From positions 14,894,612 to 14,958,611 of the forward strand of contig NC_092094.1 of NCBI RefSeq assembly GCF_045679555.1: a stretch of 64,000 bases of DNA, read 5' to 3'. Positions 11,176 to 22,300 of the stretch are shown piece after piece; positions within the stretch are counted from its first letter, which is position 1; the number at the start of each line of letters is the position of its first letter. The stretch is from Salvelinus alpinus. Taxonomy: Eukaryota; Chordata; Actinopteri; Salmoniformes; Salmonidae. A program made the position numbers and the translations under genes. Under the pieces are notes generated by a model. The model ran no database searches. It had not been told where the DNA came from and saw only the letters and a program-made list of their open reading frames with translations.

Positions 11176-12866
11176 ACAAAGGCGTACATCACTTTGACGG
11201 CAACCAGCTGTCACTCTGTTACCGTGGTTACCCGGCCTGCCCTATTAGCAGTAGAAACGGATGGGTCAGGGTCGGGTTTCTGTGGTATCTGCCCACTACT
11301 GCTATTTTTGTTTTAGTGAGAAGCTTAGTTGGTAACTAGAACCTGAGGGAAGTAAAAAAAAAAAAAAAAAAGGGGTTTTATTTTATATTAAGGCGTTTGT
11401 TTATTTATTCACAAATGGCCTAGATGGTTTTTCAAGGGACTGCTGAGATAGAGCTTTGTTGGACGGTGTTTACTGTTGTAATAAACAATCCAGATCAAGT
11501 TTACCTGTCACTGACCAGTGTCTTTTCAATAACCTTTTACAGCAAAGCACGTTGCTGCTTAATTGAGGCACATTTTGATAATGTTTGCACTCACACTGGT
11601 ACAATTTCTAATGATCCAAAGCCAGTTTGCCAGAACAGGTAGATTTACCTGTTGTGCTCTTATTCAGTGGAAATGACTTCTCCAGTTAGCTTTGGTCCCT
11701 CAGGCTTCAGTAAGCCCTGGTCCCTCAGGCTTCAGCTGATGGTGTGATTCTATCATAGCCACCCTCAGAGCTATAGCAGTTCCCCTTATCCTCAGGAGCC
11801 TCAGTCAGTAAGTCAGTCTGACTAAGTGTGGCCTCCATGATATGTGGATGAAGTATGGAACGAGAACCACTGTTTGAAGAGTCAAACAGCCTGAGCCCTC
11901 TTCATGTTGACTGCTAGGTTGGTGATAGTGAGGGAGCTTTCAAGGACACCGATGTATTAATGTTCCGCTTTGTGTTTTGAAATGCAAATGCATTCAACTC
12001 ATTGATGTTCAAGCATCTCTCTTCAAGGCATGTTGATTTTGTTGAGAAGAAGTCAAGACAAGCTCAGAGCAGAGAGCCCTTATTGTAGTTGGTTCAGAGG
12101 GATCTTCTTTACAAAATCATCACATTCCTCGTCATGTTCCTTCACTACTGTACCACTGTATGATTTAGACCAATCACATCAGACATTTAATTACATTGGG
12201 CTCTCTGGCAGTTGTCAGGTTCTTATTAGGCTCTATTGGAAGAAAGGCAACAGAAAAATATTACAGAGCAGGTGCTGGATTTGTTTATTCATTCAATATA
12301 TAAAGAGTGAAACCACAACCACTGCATTCTATTCTCCTACGTGGTTTATTGACAATGTTTCAACCACTCAGGTCTTTTATTAGATCCGGAAAGACAACAT
12401 CCCATCTCCAAGCTGGTTGAGACATGGCATTAATGGAGTAGACTATTTCAATTCACACTCTCTCTCTCTTTCTAGCTACGTCTTCTAGTCTCGAGTAGGG
12501 TCGTTGAGAGGGGTTGTCATGGTTACCTTTTCATGCGGAGGTGAAAGAGCAGCCCACCCCCACATTAAAATGGGAGCTTTTGATTGGTTGAGCTGCTAGT
12601 TACAAGACCCCCTCCCGATTCTACAGTGTCACTAGAGAGGGCAGACTAGTCATGCATTATGATTGGCCTGGCCAGCTGTCACTCAAAAACAGCTGCCTAT
12701 CATGTACACAGAAGCTGGACTGAGGGCATTGAGGGCCCCCCCCCAAGCACATTGTGTGTGTGAGTGTTTGCTCTTAGACTGGGTTTTATTGCCTTGACTC
12801 ACTATGTGCTCTTTGTGTGTGGTTTGATTTTCCTGTGGTGGGTTTCTCTGGCTATCATCACAGCGG
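11176..12866. other. Unique-looking non-coding DNA
   Basis: No exon or transposon could be recognised. An A tract lies at 11354-11371, a 20-base sequence ending TCCCTCAGGCTTCAG is repeated near 11695-11735, and CT and C runs occur near 12460 and 12740. The stretch could be the first intron or upstream region of st7. Confidence 0.5.
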
Positions 12867-12886
12867 ATGTCACAGAGAAATGGAAG
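12867..12886 (+). promoter_or_regulatory. Possible alternative first coding exon of st7 (hypothesis)
   Basis: ATG GAA G at 12880-12886 is followed directly by a strong donor (GTGAGT). Joined to the exon at 19288, which opens with TA, it gives M-E-V followed by SMFLNTL in frame, so the phase fits. An ATG at 12867 lies upstream in another frame. Nothing else shows transcription here, so this is only a candidate. Confidence 0.2.
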
Positions 12887-15806
12887 GTGAGTTATAGTCT
12901 ATACTAGAGTCTGTGTTGTAGCCTACGTAATGTGCATCAGCTTCTCTTTACACAGCTTGAGTGGGGTGAGCTCTATTCTGTTGGGTTATCTGTTGTGCTA
13001 GGCTCTAGGCTAGGTTAATGACCTTTTGATAGTGTAGTGTACAGTTGTTACATAGAGTGAAACTACTGTTCGTTTCTATTCATGAACTCAACAGTTTGCT
13101 CGTGTGTGGGTGAGCCGAGGGGCTGTTCATATAAACATTAACCTGTACTGTATGTTTGTTTTGTCTCTGTGCCCTTGTGTGTCTGTGTTCCTACATTGAA
13201 GTTATCTGCTAGCTTGTGTATACATAAGGATCCGTATAGCTAGTTTAGAATATTAGTGTCCCTGGCAGATAGACCTGTCCTGTGTCCCCAATGGCACTAT
13301 ATTCCCTATATAATGCAGTGTTTTGGACCAAGGCCTGTAGGGAATAGAGACCTGTTTCTGTTCTTGGTCATTGTTGCTGGGAAACACCAGGCTACTCCAT
13401 TGCCTTCTCAATAAACCTGAATGTGAGTCAGTAGGTAAATGAAGAAGACGCAAAGGGCTCCCTATCTGGTATAAGGTTGAGCCATATTAAACATACAGTA
13501 CGTGTGTGGGTGGGGATCTCAGTGACGGATCTCAATGCAGAGTTATATTCGTTAGGGAACACTCTAGCAAAACGTTTTGCAACAGACAGCAAAAATGAGA
13601 GTTTGTTATTGGCCAGGTAGTCCCTCCCTGTTTCAATCGGTTTTCTTCCGTTTTGTGCCTAATGAATACAACCACCAGCTCTTGGATAGTCATTTTATCC
13701 AGACCATTTCATTTAAATGAAGCCATAACCCTTCATCACCCATGCAAGTGTCTCACCCTCCCCTGGCTGCCATAACAGGTGAGATGATACCCAGCCCACT
13801 TCCTGTGTTCCCAAAAGGTCACATAGGTAGTTAAAACACAAATTGGGCTGTGCTGCGGCGGCCGCGGAGCATCCCTAAAAGCCATCCATACGAGCCGAGA
13901 CAGATGTGGATACTAATCGCCTCAGCAACCGCAAACATTTGGGCATTACTAGCCAAACCACAGTGACACAGAGGGGGACATTCTAAGCGGAGAATATAGC
14001 GACTCCACACAGAGCTCTAGTAGTTTCTGACTGTGTGTGTGATTTATCATTCTGATCAGAACAGTTTCTATGATCATTATCAGCAGTCACCTGGGTGTCC
14101 TTTCCTTACTGAAGGGCACATACTGTATCTATTGGTCTGCAATGACATTTAGTTTTTTCCCTGCTAGAATCGCTGTCTTGATTATCAAGCCAGTTTACAT
14201 TTTCTGTAGACATGGTATCACCGATGGTGGGTCAGCTGAGCCTTAATGAATGACCAATTTATGCTACCTCATATTTACACTGATGTTACAATGTTCTCAA
14301 TCTCTTACAACAGTTAAACTAGTACGAGTGAAGCCCTTATAGTATTGATATTGCATTATCATAATGCACCTCAACAGAGCATCCAGGTTCAGGCTTATTT
14401 ATCACACCTATTAATTTCCTCTGTGCTATTATGATGTTTAAAGGTGCCAGACAGACTTGACTCTGCATCCGGTTCTGCAACATTGACATTCTAGCAACGT
14501 AGAGTAAACACCACATTTTACATAGGCCTATACGCCACACTACAGGCCTCTCCCATAGTGTGGTCCAGGTCTGTGGGGCTGTGGTTCCTCCATAATGCCC
14601 CCTTCTCAGTAGCAGAGGAGACCCACTCCAGAAGGCTGAATAGGCATAGAGGCCCAGCTGCTACTGTGGTAGAGGATGGGCGTGTGTGTCTGGTTGAGAG
14701 GAGGGCTGTCTGAGTGGGGTCTTTGTCCCAGCCGATCGCTCTATAACTGGCGTCTCCCTAAGAAGGAACACCCGGCTTCCTTCTGGAGCAGCATCCAATA
14801 GCATCCTGTTATCCCCACTATAACTGTACAAGTATTTATCCTACAAATAGCCTAATGAGCCGCCGGCCCTAGTGCTGTTTGCACCCCCCCACTCCGAAAC
14901 TAGGTCTAATTGAAACCAACGGAAGGGAAATTGAACGTTTAGGTGGTGTTAACATAATTGAATGTTCACAGGTTTTTCTGCCCAGGAGAAGGGATTAAAA
15001 CTGTTACAGCTACACCATACTACCAGGGATGCAGTTGAGCGGGGTTTGTACTCCTTTACCACCACATCCTTGTATACTACATTACCCACAATCCCACATT
15101 GAGGCTGAACCTACCAACAGATAACAGCAGCCCTGTCCACCTCGTTATGAGATGATCTGGTTGTAGTGTTGTGGGAGTTCTGCATAGGGCTTTAGCTGAG
15201 AAGAGGATAGCTGCAGCTCAATATGTAGGCCCGGAGTGTAGGCCCGGAGTGTAGGCCCGGAGTGTAGACAAGTGGGTGTCAAAGGGAAAGTAATGGGCAT
15301 GTGGAATGAAGTGGGTCAAGTGCTCTGCTATAGGTTAGACAGTTTTGATAGAGCTGTGTTTTTTTTCTTATTTTATCTTCTGTTTCTTACCACGTAACTA
15401 CCCTGAGCTTCCGTATTGCGAGAGTTTGGACTTCTGTTTTTAAGACGGAGGAGAAGTTAGTTGTATTTCACTGTTAGTTTTACCCAAATAATTGTACATT
15501 TTCAGTTCTAAAGTACTGCTGACGGGTGTACTCTTGTTTCATGCGTTGTATGCGTGTGCTTACTGTGACTGTCACTCTGATACTAGGCAGCTACTTCCCA
15601 TGCCTTTGCCAGACAGTATTGCTTGTCAAGCGGGAACGAAGGGCACTGTGTCCCGGTGTTGCTGCCGTTCATGCCCTACCTTTTGACTAAAATGTATGTG
15701 CATGTATAATGGTGTATAATGGTGCATGTATAATGGTGACATCTAGATGGTTACCAGTATTAGTTAGGGTAAGTGTATCCTATGTTAATCAAGTGTATGA
15801 TAGCTA
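12887..15806. other. Non-coding DNA with small repeats
   Basis: No gene was recognised. A remnant of a dispersed salmonid repeat is at 13258-13345 (TATTCCCTATATAATGCAGT), related to the one at 43684. A 13-bp unit (GTAGGCCCGGAGT) is repeated three times at 15225-15263. The rest looks unique. Confidence 0.5.
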
Positions 15807-18407
15807 CAGATGCGGTCAAATATATTGGCACCCTTGCACGGTTCACGCTTCCTTCTAAATATAAATTGAAAAAGCATTTGGTGTTCACCTGTGTAGTCCT
15901 ATTTGTTTGATTTACAACTGCGCAGGACCCCATTTTTATTTTTTGTAAGTGCAATGGTGTCATAAATGGCGCCGGAGGGGGTGGCTGCTGTTTTACGGGC
16001 CCCTAACCAACTGTAATATTTTGTTTTTGTTTGTAACTTATTTTGTACATAATGTTGCTGCTACCGTCTCTTATGACCGAAAAGAGCTTCTGGAACCTCG
16101 AACTGGACAAAGATTTTTTTTCTTTAATGATTCCAAAGCGAAGGATATACTGCTTCTCCGAGACCAGGTCCAAATCCCTGTCATTCGCGTGAAGAAAAGA
16201 CTGAATACAGGGGGTGGAGATCGGGGTGCCTTGTGAGAATTTGTCGGCGAGTGGGTAGCCCGCCTCCCACATCCGTTCTATTGGCCAACGTGCAATCACT
16301 GGAGAATAAACTGGATGATCTCCGTTCAAGACTATTCTACCAACTAGACATTAAAAACTGTAATATCTTATGTTTCTTCACTGAGTTGTGGCTGAACGAC
16401 TACACGGATAATATCCAGTTGGCTGGTTTTCCCTGAATCGGCAGGACAGAACAGCTACTTCTGGTAAGACGAGGGTGTGTGTCTATTTGTCAATAACAGC
16501 TGGTGCGCGATGTCTAATATTAAAGAAGTCTCGAGGTATTGCTCGGCTGAGGTAGAGTACCTCATGATAAGCTGTAGACCACACTATCTAGACCATCTAT
16601 ATTTTCCGTAGCCGTCTATGTACCACCACAAACTAATGCTGGCACCTAAGACTGCACTCAACGAGCTGTATAAGGCCATAAGCAAACAAGAAAATGCTCA
16701 TCCAGAAGTGGCACTCCTAGTGGCCAGTGACTTTAATGCAGGCAAGCTTAAATCCGTTTTACCAGTAACCAGAAGAAAAAAAACTCTAGACCACCTTTAC
16801 GCCACACACAGAGACGCATACAAAGCTTACCCTCCATTTGGCAAGTCTGACCATAATTCTATCCTCCCGATTCTTGCTTACAAGCAAAAACTAAAGCCGG
16901 AAGTACCAGTGACTCGCTCAATACGGAAGTGGTCTGATGACGTGGATGCTACGCTACAGGACTGTTTTGCAGCACAGACTGGAATATGTTCCTGGATTCA
17001 TCCAATAGCATTGAGGAGTATACCACCTCAGTTACCGGCTTCATCAATAAGTGCATCGACAACGTCATTCCAACAGTGACAGTACGTACATATCCCAACC
17101 AAAAGCCATGGATTACAGGCAACAGTCGCACCGAGCTAAAGGCTAGAGCTGCCGCTTTCAAGGAGCGGGACACCAATCCAGAAGCTTATAAGAAGTCCCT
17201 TTATGTTCCGGACGACTGTGTGATCACGTTCTCCGTAGCCGATGTGAGCAAGACCTTTAAACAGGTCAACGTTCACAAGGCCGCGAAGCCAGACGGATTA
17301 CCAGGATGTGCACTCAACCCTCTGCAACTGGATCCTGGACTTCCTGACGGGCTGCCCCCAGGTGGTAAGGTTAGGCAACAACACATCTGCCATGCTGATC
17401 CTCAACACGGGGGCCCCTTAGGGGTGCGTGCTTAGTTCCCTCCTGTACTCCCTGTTCACCCACGACTGCATAGCTGACCACGACTCCAACACCATCAAGT
17501 TTGCTGACGACACAACAGTGGTAGGCCTGATCACCAACAATGATGAGGCAGCCTATAGGGAGGAGGTCAGAGACCTGGCAGAGACCAACAACCTCTCCCT
17601 CAACGTGATCAAGACAAAGGAGCTGATCGTGGATTACAGGAAAAGGAGGCCCCTATTTACATCGACGGGACTGTAGTGGAGCAGGTTGAGAGCTTCAAGT
17701 TCCTTGGTGTCCACATCACCAACAAACTATCATGGTCCAAACACACTAAGACCATTGTGAAGAGGGCACAACACCTTTTCTGCCTCAGGAGACTGAAAAG
17801 ATTTGACATGGGTCCCCAGATCCTCAAAGTTCTACAGCTGGATCAGCGAGAGCATCCTGACCGGTTGCATCCCCACCTGATATGGCAACTGCTCGGCATC
17901 TGACCATAAGGCGCTACAGAGGGTAGTGCGTACGGCCCAGTACATCACTGGGGCCAAGATTCCTGCCATCCAGGACCTATATACTAGGCGGTGTCAGAGG
18001 AAGGCCCAAAACTTTTCCAAGACTCCAGCTACCCAGTCATAGACTTTTCTCTTTGCTACCACACGGCAAGCGGTACCGGAGCACCAAGTCTGGGTCCATA
18101 AAGCTCCTTAACAGCTTCTACCCCCAAGCCATAAGTCTGCTGAACAATTAATCGAATGGCCACCGGGAATATTTACATTGAACCCCCCCCCTCCTAACCT
18201 GTGCCCCCGCATATTGACTCGATACCGGTACCATCTGTATATAGTCTCGTTATTTTATTTTAAAAATTACTTTAGTTTATTTAGCAAATATTTTCTTAAC
18301 TCTATTTCTTGAATTGCATTGTTGTTTATGGGCTTGTAAGTAAGCATTTCACGGTAAGGTGTTTTATTCGGCACGTGACATATAACTATTTTATTTGACC
18401 GCATCTG
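15807..18407 (+). mobile_element. Tc1-type terminal-repeat element split by a LINE
   Basis: CAGATGCGGTCAAAT at 15807 and its inverse ATTTGACCGCATCTG ending at 18407 form terminal inverted repeats, each bordered by TA. About 150 bases of the left arm remain; the right arm is only the last dozen bases. The middle is a separate LINE. The outer element carries no transposase. Confidence 0.75.
15963..18396 (+). mobile_element. LINE (Rex/CR1-like) copy with internal deletions
   Basis: The plus strand reads an endonuclease N-part (VLLANVQSLENKLDDLRS at 16275-16330, SDFNAG near 16725), then a connector, then a reverse-transcriptase end (IKFADDTTVVGLI near 17495-17533, VESFKFLGVHIT near 17685, KRAQHLFCLRRLKRF near 17763). 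Much of the reverse-transcriptase core is missing between about 17200 and 17420, and several stops and frameshifts occur. The 3' end (GCACGTGACATATAACTATT) is the usual end of this family. It is not functional. Confidence 0.85.
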
Positions 18408-18708
18408 TAGGAGTAAGCAACACACAGATGTTTCTTTAAGTGCCTAATGTTTATGCAGAAACAGGAAAGATGCCAATAATTGTTGTATATAACTGAGCTT
18501 TCGGTCAGGCGACCTTCATCAGAGCTGACTAAAAGTCCACTGACAGAAAGCTCTGCTATATTAAAATAAATTTGCCTCTGACTGGAAGTGTGTAGACTTT
18601 TTCCTGTTTCTCCATTTTGCCTTTTGCCTCCTTCATAAATCAGCTTTGGGTGTGTGGTTGATTCAGACGATTATCTATACATTGTTTATGCATACTTAGT
18701 GTATAGAT
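18408..18708. other. Non-coding spacer
   Basis: No gene is visible. GAGCTTTCGGTCAGGCGACC near 18497 and AGAAAGCTCTGCTATATTAA near 18545 look like pieces of a dispersed repeat of unknown class. Confidence 0.35.
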
Positions 18709-18888
18709 TAGTGGTTCCCAACCTTTTCCGGTACCACCAACTGAATTTTACTCTGCCCGGAGTTTCCCTGAAGTGCCCCCTCGTGTGCATTTAACCAGTA
18801 GGCCTAAGGTTTAATGAGTTCTCAAGTACCCCCTGTGGATAGGCCAAGTACCCCCAGGGGTCCTCGTACCCCTTGTTGGGAACCACTG
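18709..18888. mobile_element. hAT-type MITE
   Basis: This 180-bp sequence has inverted ends, TAGTGGTTCCCAACC on the left and GTTGGGAACCACTG on the right. It is bordered by an 8-bp direct repeat with one mismatch (GTATAGAT at 18701-18708, GTTTAGAT at 18889-18896). An 8-bp target duplication and CAGTGG-type ends fit the hAT superfamily. It has no coding capacity. Confidence 0.75.
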
Positions 18889-19287
18889 GTTTAGATGATG
18901 TAATTCATTATAAATTACACCTGTACCATGTTTGACTGATTGTTTTTAGTGTCTCAAAACTCATTTTGAGTGGTCCACAATGTGGATTGTAAATAATCTA
19001 TAATTTGTATTATTGTATCATTGTGGAGTGACACTTAAATACATTTTTCGAACTTTAACCAACTCAAACCACTGTTCTGATATCCGCTGTTCCGTGTTGC
19101 AGGACTTTGATTGTTCTTGGAGAAACGTGTTGCATTAGATTTGTGTATAAAAGCCTTTTGAATTCCTGTAATATGGGCTAATGTGGTTGATGCCACTGGG
19201 GGTAATCATTGTAGCTCTATTGTTTCTAATGCCATGGTGGTGTGTGTAATACTAACAATGCTGTGTTTTTCTGTGTCTCCTCTACAG

Positions 19288-19370
19288 TAAGCATGTTTCT
19301 GAACACCCTGACCCCCAAATTCTACGTGGCTCTGACGGGGACATCCTCCTTGATATCAGGACTCATACTG
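19288..19370 (+). CDS. st7: st7 coding exon 2
   Basis: Acceptor CTCTACAG and donor GTAAGTTG. The exon opens with the last two bases of a split codon, then [11 protein letters not shown] and the membrane segment ending SGLIL. In the usual family numbering this is exon 2. Confidence 0.95.
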
Positions 19371-22300
19371 GTAAGTTGATGATATTATATTCATATTATG
19401 ACATTTAGCACATTTATCCAAAGCGACTTAGCTCAAATGATTCTATTATATTGACAAGATAGTTGAGTGACCGCTCTAACAATGGAAATGCATGTCCTCA
19501 AAGATGGAAGGCAGGTGGGAGGAGGTGAGATCAGGTGGGACCATTCTAGCCAATGAGAGGGCAGATGTACGTGTCAACAACAGGCACAACTGCGATATAA
19601 AATCGTTGACTTTGCCAAAATGCCACGTGTCCACTTTTATATAAGTGCTTTCATAACAACCTAACAATTACAGAACTTCTATTCAATCAAATAAACTGCA
19701 CGTAGTAATTACATTTTTGTTGGCCAAATTCAACACGCTCTCATTGACCTCCATACAAAAATGTGACAGATTTTGGGTGGAGTAAACCCTCTTGCTTTGC
19801 CTTTTCCTCTCCGCTTACAGTCCAGTGAGTGCCAACATTTTAGTATATGATGATCTATGCCATTTAGCAGAAGATTTGTATCCAAAGCAAGATATTTGCA
19901 GTACAGGGAGTGCATAGCCACTACACTTAAGTATTGTGTGATGCCAGTGGGAATTAATCCCACAACACTGGTGTTGCTATCACCAGGCTCTTACCCACTG
20001 AGCCACACAGAACCAGCAAGTTGAGCCTCGTGTGTCTGTTGTACGGTGAGAGTGAACTGTGCTACAATGGTCTTTCTTCCAAAGAAAATGAAAAATAAAA
20101 AATAAGAGCACTACGGTAGCTTTAACTAGTGAACCTCATTCCTCTCTGTGGGTTGGCCAGTTTGTTTAGTTGCCTGGTAACGACGATGAGTCTCATAAGG
20201 CTCTTAAGCCTTCATTGTGTCCTATGAATAATTACAGTGGAGATGAGATTATATGTGCCTGGACTGTGATGTGTTAAAATACAGATAGATTCTTGTTATA
20301 TTAATTACAGTCAGTTGAGACTAAGACGGTTAGGTAATAGGGCATTACTGTATCACCAAGACTAGAAGTAATGTAGACAAGGCAATACCAGTTGTGGATG
20401 ACTTTCCAGATACAGTCAAGGATTTTGTGTGTGTGTGTGTGTGTGTGTCAGTCAGTGTTGAAATAGAGTTGCATATTGGGCCCTGTCTTGATTAGGCAAT
20501 GCTAAAAGAGAACCATGTAAGAAAGTGTGCACATCTTTGTGCAGATGGTTTTAATTTCATATTTTAAGAGCATTAGGGCTCTTCAGAAATAAGATGTCCT
20601 GTGCTAGCCTGTGTTACGTTGCACTTAGTGGCATAATACCAAAAATCAAAGACCCTCTAAGGTTTGATAGGGCTGTCTTCGACTATCAGTGGTATGAGTG
20701 ATGTAACCCAAAGGACATTCAACTAAATCGACATGGCCCTGAAGACCGATTTGGAATAGATCAGTCATACCAATTATACAGTCACATATTGTTTCTCTAT
20801 GGCCCTGACCCTACTGAATCCTCCCTGAATCAACTGCCTCGTGTTGGTCTCCTGTCAGATATTTGAGTGGTGGTACTTCAGGAAGTACGGTACTTCCTTC
20901 ATCGAGCAGGTGTCAGTGAGCCACCTGCGCCCTCTGCTGGGCGGCGTGGACAACAGCTCCCCAACCAACTCCAGCACCAGTAACGGAGACGCAGACTCCA
21001 ACCGACAGAGTGTGTCTGGTAAGACTCCGAGATTTACTATATGGGTAGAGGATTCACTACATATATAGAGCGTTAACTAGATGGAGCATTTACAAACTAG
21101 GTAAAGCCTTCAGTGAGCGTTCACCAGAGTGTTTACTGTTAGTTACCCAGCTCCTCAGTGAGCGTTCACCAGAGTGTTTACTGTTAGTTACCCAGCTCCT
21201 CAGTGAGCGTTCACCAGAGTGTTTACTGTTAGTTACCCAGCTCCTCAGTGAGCGTTCACCAGAGTGTTTACTGTTAGTTACCCAGCTCCTCAGTGAGCGT
21301 TCACCAGGGTGTTTACTGTTAGTTACCCAGCTCCTCAGTGAGCGTTCACCAGAGTGTTTACTGTTAGTTACCCAGCTCCTCAGTGAGCGTTCACCAGAGT
21401 GTTTACTGTTAGTTACCCAGCTCCTCAGTGAGCGTTCACCAGAGTGTTTACTGTTAGTTACCCAGCTCCTCGGTGAGCGTTCACCAGAGTGTTTACTGTT
21501 AGTTACCCAGCTCCTCAGTGAGCGTTCACCAGAGTGTTTACTGTTAGTTACCCAGCTCCTCAGTGAGCGTTCACCAGAGTGTTTACTGTTAGTTACCCAG
21601 CTCCTCAGTGAGCGTTCACCAGAGTGTTTACTGTTAGTTACCCAGCTCCTCAGTGAGCGTTCACCAGAGTGTTTACTGTTAGTTACCCAGCTCCTCAGTG
21701 AGCGTTCACCAGAGTGTTTACTGTTAGTTACCCAGCTCCTCAGTGAGCGTTCACCAGAGTGTTTACTGTTAGTTACCCAGCTCCTCAGTGAGCGTTCACC
21801 AGAGTGTTTACTGTTAGTTACCCAGCTCCTCAGTGAGCGTTCACCAGAGTGTTTACTGTTAGTTACCCAGCTCCTCAGTGAGCGTTCACCAGAGTGTTTA
21901 CTGTTAGTTACCCAGCTCCTCAGTGAGCGTTCACCAGAGTGTTTACTGTTAGTTACCCAGCTCCTCAGTGAGCGTTCACCAGAGTGTTTACTGTTAGTTA
22001 CCCAGCTCCTCAGTGAGCGTTCACCAGAGTGTTTACTGTTAGTTACCCAGCTCCTCAGTGAGCGTTCACCAGAGTGTTTACTGTTAGTTACCCAGCTCCT
22101 CAGTGAGCGTTCACCAGAGTGTTTACTGTTAGTTACCCAGCTCCTCAGTGAGCGTTCACCAGAGTGTTTACTGTTAGTTACCCAGCTCCTCAGTGAGCGT
22201 TCACCAGAGTGTTTACTGTTAGTTACCCAGCTCCTCAGTGAGCGTTCACCAGAGTGTTTACTGTTAGTTACCCAGCTCCTCAGTGAAGTGGCCTGAGAAC

